NCBI GenBank assembly: GCA_023229175.1
Contig: JALNZV010000038.1
Coordinates: 1-16,944, forward strand
Source: Tissierellaceae bacterium
GTDB taxonomy: Bacteria > Bacillota > Clostridia > Tissierellales > Tissierellaceae
DNA length: 16,944 nucleotides
Direction of reading: 5' to 3'
Part shown: piece by piece, positions 1 through 6,850 of the stretch
Layout: every line of letters begins with the position of its first letter
Numbering within the stretch: the first letter of the stretch is position 1
Notes under the pieces: model-generated
What the model saw: only the letters and a program-made list of their open reading frames with translations
Told to the model about the DNA's origin: nothing
The model's database searches: none
Position numbers and translations under genes: made by a program

Positions 1-178
1 CATAATACTGCTGTCAAAACAGATGGGATTACAGGTAATTGCCGAAGGAATAGAAAACTCAGAGCAACTATCTATATTGAAGGAAATGGAATGCGATATA
101 GCTCAGGGATATTATTTTAGCAGGCCCGTTCCCATAGAGAAGATAAATAAAGTGATAAATGAAAAAAGCCTTGCTTAA
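1..178 (+). CDS. C-terminal fragment of an EAL-domain c-di-GMP phosphodiesterase (5' end outside window)
   Basis: The 58 codons readable from base 2 to the TAA at 176-178 form the end of an EAL domain. They carry the late motifs AEGIEN (with a metal/catalytic Glu) and AQGYYFSRPVP (with the conserved Gln and the final RP of the fold). About 40 of 58 residues match the last 58 residues of the next gene, including the shared ending NEKS-x-A, so the two are close tandem paralogs. EAL domains hydrolyse cyclic di-GMP to pGpG. The N-terminal part, including any sensor or GGDEF domain, is upstream and cannot be judged. A terminator hairpin overlaps its last codons. Confidence 0.9.
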   Translation, partial: IILLSKQMGLQVIAEGIENSEQLSILKEMECDIAQGYYFSRPVPIEKINKVINEKSLA

Positions 179-190
179 AGGCTTTTTTTT
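162..190 (+). terminator. Rho-independent terminator embedded in the end of the EAL gene
   Basis: AAAAAAGCCTT (162-172) pairs perfectly with AAGGCTTTTTT (178-188) around a 5-nt loop, and a run of eight T follows GGC (183-190). The left arm codes the last residues (EKSL) and the loop and right arm contain the stop codon. The A-rich left arm also makes a U-tract on the opposite strand, but no minus-strand gene ends here. Confidence 0.85.
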
Positions 191-207
191 AATAGGACAG
201 TAGCATA

Positions 208-236
208 TTTAAATTTTTAGCAAATTGTGATATATT
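208..236 (+). promoter_or_regulatory. Candidate extended -10 promoter for the SBP-GGDEF-EAL gene
   Basis: TGATATATT (228-236) reads as an extended -10 element (TG-N-TATATT). TTTAAA lies 17 nt upstream at 208-213 as a weak -35. Transcription from here would give a leader of about 70 nt before the ATG at 312. The region is very AT-rich, so chance matches are likely. Confidence 0.35.
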
Positions 237-311
237 ATATAAGATTATGGGGAATTTTATATAGTTATCGAAAATATGTTTCACAAATAGCATAGGGAAG
301 AGAGAAAACTT

Positions 312-2555
312 ATGAAAAAACATTTTATGATTACAATTATATTGATAATATTCATCGTATTGTTTAGTGGTTTTGTAGTTGATGCTGCTGAACAATCTCA
401 AGAGACAAAAAAAGTCTATAGATTTGCAGCCAATCGTAATTTTCCGCCATTTGAATTTTTAAGGGATGACGGACAATTCGTAGGGTTCAATGTAGATTTA
501 ATAAATGCTATTTGTGAAGTTGCTAATATAGAGGTGAATATAGTTCCCGTGGAGTGGGACAACCTGCTGTGGTCTTTGAAAAACAGGGACTTTGATGGTG
601 CCCTTGGCATGGCACAAAGCTCCACGAGAGTTAAGGAATATAAATTTGCCATACCGACAATTGAAAAAGAGCAAGTAATATTTGCCAACAAAGACAAGGT
701 GCATATACTAGATACTGAGGATTTGGCAGGGTTAAAGGTTGCGTACCAAAGGGGCAACTATAACGAGGACATACTGGCAGAGATTCCAGATGTAAAGCAC
801 TTTCCCCAGGCGGATCACAAAAATGCCATATTGATGTTGATAAATGGACAGGTAGATGCAGTTTTAGGGGATAAAATGGCAGGGATATATCAAATACAGA
901 GAAATAAGGCAACAGATAAAATAATCGTCGTTGGAAATCCAGCCATAACTACTTATTATGGAATAGTAGTTACCAAAGAAAATGAAGAGCTACTAGGTAT
1001 TATAAATGAGGGTATGGAAATAATTATAGACAATGGTACCTTTGACATGATATATGGCAAATGGTTTGGAGAAAATATAAATTATATCAATATTTTTTTT
1101 GAGGAACATAAATTTACAATTGTAGCAGGAGCTATGGTGGTAATTACAATCCTCGTTTTATTGGCTATGTACAATACAAGCCTGCAAAATGAAGTTTTGA
1201 GCAGGACTTCAGAGTTAGAATTGGCAAATAACAATTTAATAAAGCACCAAGAGGAGATATATAACTTAGCCTACTTTGACCCTATTACATCTTTGCCCAA
1301 CAGGACCTATTTTGTGGAGGAGCTAAACAATATATTAAATAAGGAAACAATACAGGGTAGTAAACTGGCAGTTTTTTTCTTAGATATAGATAAGTTTAAG
1401 CATATTAACGATACACTGGGTCACGATATAGGCGATTATATATTGAAATTAATGGGGAATAGACTGGCAAAGGTAATAGACAAGAAACATTTAATCGCCA
1501 GAGTGGGAGGCGACGAGTATTACATTTTGATAAATGGCTATGGGGACCTAAATGAAATCACAGACTTTGCCAATAAAATCATAGATGACTTTAAGGAGCC
1601 ATATTTTATCAAGGAGTATACCCTCTATTTGACTACCAGCATTGGAATAGCCACATATCCAGATGGGGGAATGGATACCAACACTTTAATTAAAAATGCA
1701 GACCTTGCCCTGTATAAGTCAAAGGACTTGGGAGGCAACACTTACTACATTTACGGCGAAGAAATCGAATCAAAGGGATTAGATAGGATGATGCTATTAA
1801 ATCAGCTTCGCCACGCATTGGAATACGATGAATTGGTACTCCACTATCAACCGCAGATAGAAATATCCACAGGTAAGATTAGAGGGGTGGAGGCTTTAGT
1901 CAGGTGGCAGCATCCTGAAAAAGGTCTATTGTACCCTGACGAATTTATATCCCTTGCAGAGGAAAGTGGGATAATAATACCCATGGGAGAGTGGATACTA
2001 AAAAAAGCTTGTGTGGATGCAAAGAGGTGGGAAGAACGAGGTCACGATATTGTCGTATCAGTAAACATATCTTCAAAGCAATTCCAATATAGGGATTTTT
2101 TAAATGAAGTGGTAAATGCAATTTATGTATCAGGTGTAAATCCAAAAAATCTGACATTGGAAATAACAGAATCCATAGCTATATCAGATATGGACCACAC
2201 TTTAAAAATCCTTAGGAGCCTTAGGGGTCTTGGAATATCCGTTGCCATAGACGACTTTGGCACAGGTTATTCAAGTCTTAGCTATTTAAACGATATGAAT
2301 GTAAATGAATTAAAAATAGACAAATCTTTTATATGGGACATAGAAAAGAATGAAAAAAATAAAATGATATCCAATACCATAATTCTATTGGCAAAACAAT
2401 TGGGATTACAGGTAATAGCTGAGGGAGTGGAAAATTTAGAGCAGCTAACCATATTGGAGGAACTGGATTGTCATGTGGCACAAGGATATCATTTCTATAG
2501 GCCAGTTCCAGTAAACAAAATAGACGAGATAATAAATGAAAAAAGCCCCGCATAG
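312..2555 (+). CDS. Membrane sensor: amino-acid-type solute-binding domain + GGDEF + EAL
   Basis: This 747-residue protein probably senses a small ligand outside the membrane and adjusts cyclic di-GMP inside. A signal/anchor segment (about 5-25) precedes a family-3 solute-binding domain (about 35-256). That domain keeps R106 and D187 at the positions which in amino-acid-binding relatives hold the ligand's carboxylate and amino groups. A membrane helix (about 268-287) and a short coiled linker lead to GGDEF (about 318-480) and EAL (about 493-740). The GGDEF motif is GGDEY (399-403), with the upstream DxDxFKxxND segment intact. The inhibitory RxxD site is replaced by DKKH. The EAL active site looks complete: E527, N585, E617, D647/D648, K668, E704, Q724. 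Both activities are therefore possible; the net direction cannot be told. The start ATG follows a purine-rich but weak RBS (GGGAAGAGAG). It is a tandem paralog of the truncated upstream gene. Confidence 0.92.
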   Translation: MKKHFMITIILIIFIVLFSGFVVDAAEQSQETKKVYRFAANRNFPPFEFLRDDGQFVGFNVDLINAICEVANIEVNIVPVEWDNLLWSLKNRDFDGALGMAQSSTRVKEYKFAIPTIEKEQVIFANKDKVHILDTEDLAGLKVAYQRGNYNEDILAEIPDVKHFPQADHKNAILMLINGQVDAVLGDKMAGIYQIQRNKATDKIIVVGNPAITTYYGIVVTKENEELLGIINEGMEIIIDNGTFDMIYGKWFGENINYINIFFEEHKFTIVAGAMVVITILVLLAMYNTSLQNEVLSRTSELELANNNLIKHQEEIYNLAYFDPITSLPNRTYFVEELNNILNKETIQGSKLAVFFLDIDKFKHINDTLGHDIGDYILKLMGNRLAKVIDKKHLIARVGGDEYYILINGYGDLNEITDFANKIIDDFKEPYFIKEYTLYLTTSIGIATYPDGGMDTNTLIKNADLALYKSKDLGGNTYYIYGEEIESKGLDRMMLLNQLRHALEYDELVLHYQPQIEISTGKIRGVEALVRWQHPEKGLLYPDEFISLAEESGIIIPMGEWILKKACVDAKRWEERGHDIVVSVNISSKQFQYRDFLNEVVNAIYVSGVNPKNLTLEITESIAISDMDHTLKILRSLRGLGISVAIDDFGTGYSSLSYLNDMNVNELKIDKSFIWDIEKNEKNKMISNTIILLAKQLGLQVIAEGVENLEQLTILEELDCHVAQGYHFYRPVPVNKIDEIINEKSPA

Positions 2556-2565
2556 GGCTTTTTTT
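2539..2565. terminator. Bidirectional terminator between convergent genes
   Basis: AAAAAAGCCC (2539-2548) pairs with GGGCTTTTTT (2555-2564) around loop CGCATA. The plus-strand gene's stop TAG (2553-2555) lies within the hairpin, and the lipoprotein gene's stop (2564-2566) abuts it. T-tracts occur on both strands, so it can end both transcripts. Its layout matches the terminator of the upstream paralog at 162-190. Confidence 0.85.
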
Positions 2566-3103
2566 AATCGCTAATTTTATCGTAGTTAAAAGGTAAATGA
2601 TGGAACATATTTATATCCCCTTCAGCAGCAAATCTGATTTTTTCTATAAAAGATTCGTTTTCGTATTTGTATTCATAGAGGGTCAAATTTGCTGTACCCG
2701 AATGAATAGCACTTATGACAAAGTCGTCATTTTGAAAATAAGCGAAAAATCCAAGAGCTCCCAGCTGGACATATTCATTAAATAGAATAAAGTCTTCATA
2801 TTCGCCGTGGACTACCAATGCCCAATTCTGTCCGTCATCCCAGGCAATTTCACCGCTAGGAAGTCTTTCTGCCAAAGTATATAGTGCAATGGTTTCCTCA
2901 TACCCGTCTTCATTGAAATCCATGGTAATGAAATCCAATAGAGTATAATCGGATATATCAATTTTTTCTGAGGGTAATATGACGTTTCTTTCCACGTCTA
3001 TGTCTTCTTTAGGCGGTTCTTCCTCCGAAGTGCATCCCGCTATCTGAGCTAAGGTCAGCATCAAAATCATAAGAAGGGCTAGCAGTTTAATTCTAAATTT
3101 CAT
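2564..3103 (-). CDS. Small secreted lipoprotein of unknown function
   Basis: A 179-residue protein with a typical lipoprotein signal: charged start (MKFRIK), hydrophobic core (7-20) and lipobox I-A-G-C with C24 as the predicted lipidated residue. After an acidic linker, residues 62-70 read DFNEDGYEE. This resembles the calcium-binding DxNxDGxxE loop found in FG-GAP/VCBS-like and dockerin repeats, but only one copy is present. I do not recognise the family, so no enzymatic role is proposed. The start ATG has GAGGACGGTGAT just upstream. The gene is convergent with the GGDEF-EAL gene, with which it shares a terminator, and divergent from the FNR-like regulator. It could therefore be under that regulator's control; this is inference from position only. 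Confidence 0.8.
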   Translation of the reverse strand: MKFRIKLLALLMILMLTLAQIAGCTSEEEPPKEDIDVERNVILPSEKIDISDYTLLDFITMDFNEDGYEETIALYTLAERLPSGEIAWDDGQNWALVVHGEYEDFILFNEYVQLGALGFFAYFQNDDFVISAIHSGTANLTLYEYKYENESFIEKIRFAAEGDINMFHHLPFNYDKISD

Positions 3104-3126
3104 CTTATCACCGTCCTCATATGGTC

Positions 3127-3155
3127 ATTATAACATATTTAGTATTTGCATTTGT
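3127..3155 (-). promoter_or_regulatory. Candidate promoter for the lipoprotein gene
   Basis: On the minus strand a perfect TATAAT occupies 3132-3127. The position 17 nt upstream (3155-3150) reads ACAAAT, a poor -35. That hexamer overlaps the TTTGTTACAAA palindrome at 3151-3161, as expected for a promoter under operator control. Confidence 0.45.
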
Positions 3156-3174
3156 TACAAATTAATTACATAAT
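3146..3174 (+). promoter_or_regulatory. Candidate promoter for the FNR-like regulator gene
   Basis: TTGCAT (3146-3151) and CATAAT (3169-3174) are separated by 17 nt. Predicted transcription would begin near 3181, leaving a leader of about 33 nt before the ATG at 3214. The spacer contains the palindrome TTTGTTACAAA. Confidence 0.45.
3151..3161. promoter_or_regulatory. Candidate operator: palindrome TTTGTTACAAA in the divergent promoter region
   Basis: TTTGT-T-ACAAA is a perfect inverted repeat with 5-bp arms. It sits within the -35/-10 spacer of the regulator promoter and over the -35 position of the oppositely oriented lipoprotein promoter. It does not match the classic FNR box (TTGAT-N4-ATCAA). 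AT-rich palindromes of this size do arise by chance. Confidence 0.3.
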
Positions 3175-3213
3175 AGAGTAGATAGATGTAAATTTTATTT
3201 GTGGAGGGATCCT

Positions 3214-3894
3214 ATGAATTGTAATTGTTTTGATAGGGATGGGAAGAACTGTATTGAGCTGGTGCCCATATTTAGCAATTTGAATTACGATGAAATGCTG
3301 GAAATTGCAAAAATAACTAAAGATAGAACCTTTGAAAAGGGCGAAATGATATATATGGCAGGGGACAAAGGAGACAAGTTATATGTAATTCACAAAGGCA
3401 AGGTCAAGATATCTAGAATTACAGATAATGGCAAGGAACAAGTCATCAGAATATTGGGGACAGGAGAGTTCATGGGGGAATTGTCCCTTTTTAGCAATGC
3501 AGATTTAAGGGATAATGGAGAAGCTATGGAAAAGACCATAGTATGCGTAATTGACGGGAAGAAACTTAAAGACTTGATGAAGAGTTATCCTACCATAGCA
3601 TTGAAAGCAATGGAAGAGCTAGGCCAAAGGCTAGAAAAAGCGGAAAATCTAATAGAAAATATAAGCCTTTATGGGGTAGAAAAAAGATTGGCTCAGGCTC
3701 TTTTAGAAATGTCAAAGGGTGGGGCGGAAATTAATTTAAAGATGAGCAAAAAAGACTTGGCATCTCATTTGGGTATGAGTCAAGAGACCCTCAGTAGAAA
3801 GCTGACGGCATTCCAAGACATGGGGATAATAAAGCTGGCAGGCCATAGGAAAATAGTAATAATCCATAGGGATGCCCTTGAACAAATAGAATAA
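3214..3894 (+). CDS. Crp/Fnr-family regulator with N-terminal cysteine cluster
   Basis: A 226-residue transcription factor with a cyclic-nucleotide-binding-type beta-roll (about 18-120), a dimerisation helix (about 125-150) and a C-terminal winged helix-turn-helix (about 175-215). Residues 190-195 (QETLSR) carry the E-xx-SR signature of the FNR recognition helix. Cysteines C3, C5 and C13 at the N-terminus plus C111 in the roll recall the four [4Fe-4S] ligands of E. coli FNR (three N-terminal, one internal), although the spacing (CxC-x7-C) differs. Oxygen or NO sensing through an Fe-S cluster is therefore plausible but unproven. The start ATG at 3214 has GGAGGG at 3203-3208. A TTG at 3199 is in frame but lies before that RBS and would place it inside the gene. 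The hemerythrin and flavodiiron genes nearby fit a redox role. Confidence 0.88.
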   Translation: MNCNCFDRDGKNCIELVPIFSNLNYDEMLEIAKITKDRTFEKGEMIYMAGDKGDKLYVIHKGKVKISRITDNGKEQVIRILGTGEFMGELSLFSNADLRDNGEAMEKTIVCVIDGKKLKDLMKSYPTIALKAMEELGQRLEKAENLIENISLYGVEKRLAQALLEMSKGGAEINLKMSKKDLASHLGMSQETLSRKLTAFQDMGIIKLAGHRKIVIIHRDALEQIE

Positions 3895-3912
3895 ATATCA
3901 GAACTTAATATG

Positions 3913-3922
3913 TCGTTAACGA
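3913..3922. repeat. Short perfect palindrome TCGTTAACGA
   Basis: This 10-bp perfect inverted repeat lies in the 77-bp gap between the convergent FNR-like and Xre genes, flanked by CTTAAT (3903-3908) and ATTAAG further out. No T-run follows on either strand, so it is not a convincing terminator. No clear terminator was seen for either gene. Confidence 0.3.
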
Positions 3923-3971
3923 GATTTTAAATAATTAAGTAACATTAGCTTCACATTTTCTATCCCCTTAT

Positions 3972-4352
3972 TCAATCTAAAGTTGTCAATTCATCACTCA
4001 GTTTTCCGTTTCTTTTTTGCATATCGCGGATTTTTAATAAATTAATGTAATCCTCTAAATCTTTTAGGCTTTCAGAAGATAGATTATTTATATCATGTGA
4101 GAGCCTTTCGCCAATAAGAGATAGTTTACTTTCCTCTAAATGAGCTGTTTTCGTTTTGTCCATTTTTCCAAATAAATAATCAAGGCTAATATTAAATATT
4201 TGTGCTAGGATTTTTGCATTTTCCATAGTGGGCATTTTTTTGCCGTTTTCGTAATAGGCTATGGTACTTTGCGTTAAATTTAATTTTTTTGCCAATTCAT
4301 CTTGAGTCAAGCCAGCTTCTTCTCTGAGCTCCTTAAGTCGCTGTGCAAACAT
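3972..4352 (-). CDS. Xre/Cro-CI-type HTH transcriptional regulator
   Basis: A 126-residue DNA-binding protein. The N-terminal HTH_3 domain (about 4-62) is clear: LKELREEAGLTQDELAKKL, then LTQSTIAYYENGKKMP, ending in the usual SLDYLFG. Residues 65-126 are charged and helical with no recognised domain and probably mediate dimerisation. There are no membrane segments and no LexA-like protease residues are evident. The start ATG follows GGGGTGAT. The gene is divergent from the degenerate GGDEF/EAL gene across a 246-bp gap and convergent with the FNR-like gene. Regulators of this sort often repress themselves and a divergent neighbour; here that is only suggested by orientation. Confidence 0.88.
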   Translation of the reverse strand: MFAQRLKELREEAGLTQDELAKKLNLTQSTIAYYENGKKMPTMENAKILAQIFNISLDYLFGKMDKTKTAHLEESKLSLIGERLSHDINNLSSESLKDLEDYINLLKIRDMQKRNGKLSDELTTLD

Positions 4353-4369
4353 TAAATCACCCCAATTTC

Positions 4370-4375
4370 ATTATA
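4370..4375 (-). promoter_or_regulatory. Candidate -10 element for the Xre gene
   Basis: TATAAT on the minus strand (4375-4370) is 18 bases before the ATG. Transcription would start near 4363 and give a very short leader that still includes the RBS. No good -35 is visible: TTGTCG lies 19 nt away. Confidence 0.35.
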
Positions 4376-4423
4376 TTATTATTAATATTATTGCCGACAA
4401 AATATGACTAATTAAAATACTTA

Positions 4424-4452
4424 TTGACAAATATAACCAATGGACATAACAT
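4424..4452 (+). promoter_or_regulatory. Candidate sigma-A promoter for the degenerate-GGDEF/EAL gene
   Basis: A consensus -35 TTGACA (4424-4429) is followed after 17 nt by TAACAT (4447-4452), a 4/6 match to the -10. Use of it gives a leader of about 140 nt. Within that leader AAGATATAAT occurs twice (4492-4501 and 4522-4531), exactly 30 bp apart. Each copy holds a perfect TATAAT that could be an alternative -10, although neither has a good -35. Confidence 0.5.
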
Positions 4453-4598
4453 AGATATATAGAGGTATATTTTCTAAAAGGCAATTCAACTAAGATATAA
4501 TTAATAGAATCAGTTGGGATAAAGATATAATCCGCGCTGATATTTTTTTTAAAGTAAGTTTGCATTTATGATAGGTATGTAAAACGGAGGGTGTACCC

Positions 4599-6152
4599 TT
4601 GAAACTAAAAATAAATAAAAAGACTACAATCCACACAAATCATACAGCTCAATTAATCATGACGATTTTGTCGTTGTCATTGGTTGGATATTTTGTTATT
4701 CTACATATAGATATATTTTCCCAGTTTAGAAATCTAAACATTTTAACAAACAGATTACGTCTGTTAACTATAGTTATATTTATTGCATTGGTTCTAGGAC
4801 AGACATACATGGTGCTACTAATAATTAGCAAAAATAAAGAAATTGAAAAGTTAGCATTTTGCGATAAAGCGACGAATTTGTACAATAAGGCATATTTTAT
4901 AAGATTATTAGAAGAAGAATTTAAAAGCAATAAAAATGATAAAAAAGCTATTATATTAATAAACTGCGGCACTATAGAATTGATGAAGCAATTTTTCGAA
5001 GGGAAGATGGTAGATCAGCTATTGTTGGAAAAGGCCAATGCGTTGAAAAAGTTAAATATCGATGAACGTAACTTGTTTAGGTACTCGGAAGACAGTTTTT
5101 TAGTATATATCACCGGTTACCACAACGAGGACAGCCTTAGGAAAATAGGGGATAAAATCTTAGCCTTATTGGACAATACAACGCATAAAATGGATTGTGA
5201 TGCTTTTATAGCTAGGAGGCTTGGGATACTGGAAATGGGAGAAAACTATAAAAACGTTGATGATATAATAAAGCATTTAGAGATTACCATAAATAAGATT
5301 CAAGACCTAGAATCGGACAAGCACTGGTTTTTTAGCGATGAAATCCAGAAAGAAATCCTATTTGATAAATTAGTTGAAAAGGAATTGAGAAAGGCTGCCC
5401 ATGTCGGATTTGATGAAGAATTTTATTTGGAATATCAACCCTTAGTGGAATCTAAAAGCAATAAAATCATTGGATTAGAAGCCTTAGCTAGGTGGAATAA
5501 CAAGGAATTGGGGATGGTGCAGCCCCATAAGTTCATAGAGATTGCAGAGAGGACACAGCTTATAATCCCCTTTGGAGAATGGGTTATATTCAAAGCCCTT
5601 GAATTTTTAAAGCAACTCGAGAGTGTGGGTTTAAACCATATATACTTGGCTATCAATATTTCAGCTATACAATTATTGCAGGACGATTTTATAGACTATT
5701 TAGCAAATGCCGTAGAAAGAAAAATGATAGAACCACAAAAAATCGAATTGGAAATAACTGAAAGCAAGTTCATGTATAATTATGAAGAGAATAATAGGAA
5801 ACTAGATTTATTGAGAGGGCTTGGCATTACCATTGCCTTAGATGACTTTGGTACAGGCTATTCCTCCTTGGCTCGTTTGAGAAATTTGAATATAGATGTG
5901 CTAAAAGTAGACAGGATATTTATTGAAAATATAATAAATCCCTATGAAGAGGATGTTTTTGTAAAAAGTATAATAATATTGGCAAACCAATTAAATCTCA
6001 AGGTCGTAGCAGAAGGTGTAGAAACAGAGGAGCAAAAGCAATACCTTCTCTCTGAAAATTGTCATGTCATGCAGGGATATCTTTTTAGCAGGCCCATTTC
6101 TGCCGAAAAGGCCATAAGTCTTATCAAAAAAAATAACCCCAGAGCATCCTAG
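4599..6152 (+). CDS. Membrane EAL phosphodiesterase with degenerate GGDEF domain
   Basis: A 517-residue protein. Two membrane helices (about 18-38 and 54-76) form a short anchor with little outside the membrane. The GGDEF domain (about 84-245) is decayed: SEDSF (163-167) replaces GGDEF, and the metal-binding DxDxFKxxND segment is INCGTIELMKQF. It therefore should not make cyclic di-GMP, and at most binds a nucleotide or helps dimerise. The EAL domain (about 262-510) keeps E294, N353, E385, D415/D416, K436, E472 and Q492, so phosphodiesterase activity is expected. Translation begins at TTG, 7 nt after a strong CGGAGGG (4585-4591); no better ATG exists. Its last codons form one arm of a terminator serving the convergent hemerythrin gene. 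Confidence 0.92.
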   Translation: MKLKINKKTTIHTNHTAQLIMTILSLSLVGYFVILHIDIFSQFRNLNILTNRLRLLTIVIFIALVLGQTYMVLLIISKNKEIEKLAFCDKATNLYNKAYFIRLLEEEFKSNKNDKKAIILINCGTIELMKQFFEGKMVDQLLLEKANALKKLNIDERNLFRYSEDSFLVYITGYHNEDSLRKIGDKILALLDNTTHKMDCDAFIARRLGILEMGENYKNVDDIIKHLEITINKIQDLESDKHWFFSDEIQKEILFDKLVEKELRKAAHVGFDEEFYLEYQPLVESKSNKIIGLEALARWNNKELGMVQPHKFIEIAERTQLIIPFGEWVIFKALEFLKQLESVGLNHIYLAINISAIQLLQDDFIDYLANAVERKMIEPQKIELEITESKFMYNYEENNRKLDLLRGLGITIALDDFGTGYSSLARLRNLNIDVLKVDRIFIENIINPYEEDVFVKSIIILANQLNLKVVAEGVETEEQKQYLLSENCHVMQGYLFSRPISAEKAISLIKKNNPRAS

Positions 6153-6156
6153 GGTT
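6126..6156 (-). terminator. Rho-independent terminator of the hemerythrin gene, inside the end of the convergent EAL gene
   Basis: Read on the minus strand, AACCCTAG pairs with CTGGGGTT over 8 bp including one U-G wobble, with loop GATGCT. It is followed by A and then eight T (complement of 6126-6133). On the plus strand the wobble becomes a C/A mismatch and no T-run follows, so the signal favours the minus strand. The plus-strand stop TAG (6150-6152) is inside the hairpin. Confidence 0.75.
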
Positions 6157-6163
6157 GTTACAG

Positions 6164-6724
6164 TTATTTGTGCAGATACTTATTTTCCAATTCCTTCAAT
6201 AGGCCCAAGTATTTGTCCTGTAGGCCTACATCCACGGCCTTTTTCTCGATATCCCTGCATTTATTATCTACATAGGATTTGCTATCAGGGTCTAACATAT
6301 TCACTGCAAATTTGTACATTGCAGTGTTCTCCTTTTCAATATGCCTTTCAAGCAAGTCCGTATAAGAGATGGCATTGGCAATGATGTCAAGTCGCCACTC
6401 ATCATTTCCGCCCTTGAACTTTTCAAGGGCTTTTTCTAAATTATTCATGTATAGCCTTCCCATATCGTGTTCAATATACATACCAGTAATAGCTCCTGCC
6501 TTTGCTAGTTTCTCAATTTCCCTATTCATGGTAGTAAATAGAATATCCTCTTCCTTGCCGTGGTGGTGCTTGTCGGCATAGGTTCTCACGAAATCAATAA
6601 TCTTTGGAAAATCAGATGTGTCTGTTTTGGGGTCTAACATCAGATCGTAGCAAACTTTTCGAGTTACTTTAAGCATTCTCCTAATATTTTCATGCTCTTC
6701 AACCATTATTTTAATAGATTCCAT
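6164..6724 (-). CDS. Hemerythrin-domain cation-binding protein
   Basis: A 186-residue soluble protein of the hemerythrin/HHE family, which binds a non-heme di-iron centre in a four-helix bundle and reacts with O2, NO or reactive oxygen species. Candidate ligands are H11 (EEHEN), one of H53-H55 plus E59 (HHHGKEED), H86 (IEHD), and H128 with E132 (ERHIEKE), in the family order. Family knowledge suggests a role in oxygen or NO sensing, scavenging, or iron-centre protection; the exact role is not determined. The start ATG at 6724 is placed 5 nt after GAGGTGA. An in-frame GTG at 6733 lies within that RBS and is rejected. It is divergent from hflK and convergent with the EAL gene. Confidence 0.87.
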   Translation of the reverse strand: MESIKIMVEEHENIRRMLKVTRKVCYDLMLDPKTDTSDFPKIIDFVRTYADKHHHGKEEDILFTTMNREIEKLAKAGAITGMYIEHDMGRLYMNNLEKALEKFKGGNDEWRLDIIANAISYTDLLERHIEKENTAMYKFAVNMLDPDSKSYVDNKCRDIEKKAVDVGLQDKYLGLLKELENKYLHK

Positions 6725-6794
6725 ATATTTCACCTCACCTATTATTAAGTATCTTATTTATTACCCAAAACTACCAAATAAATAACTAAATAAA

Positions 6795-6824
6795 TTGTTA
6801 ATATATTGGCATTTAGGGTATAAG
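6795..6824 (+). promoter_or_regulatory. Candidate promoter of the hflKC operon
   Basis: TTGTTA (6795-6800) and TATAAG (6819-6824) are 18 nt apart. Transcription would start near 6831, leaving about 20 nt before the TTG start at 6851. No other clear promoter lies in the divergent hemerythrin-hflK gap. Confidence 0.5.
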
Positions 6825-6850
6825 TTAAATCGTAAAAGGAGGGAAATATT

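Noticed and set aside
2597..2785. 62-codon plus-strand reading frame
   Set aside because: Wholly antisense to the lipoprotein gene, with no RBS. The minus-strand frame has a signal peptide and lipobox and is clearly the real one.
3147..3175. Possible Rex-type site (TTGTTA...TTA...)
   Set aside because: The second half-site does not match TTAACAA in position or sequence; only the short TTTGTTACAAA palindrome is supported.
4371..4565. 64-codon minus-strand reading frame rich in Ile/Tyr/Leu upstream of the Xre gene
   Set aside because: No ribosome binding site, lies over promoter-like sequence of the divergent gene, and the composition is that of translated AT-rich non-coding DNA.
5821..5838. 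TTGGCATTACCATTGCCT, a GG-N10-GC match to sigma-54
   Set aside because: Inside the EAL domain coding for conserved GITIALDD, with no gene start downstream. Explained by codon use.
6725..6733. GTG start adding three residues to the hemerythrin protein
   Set aside because: The GTG is part of the GAGGTGA ribosome binding site of the ATG at 6724.
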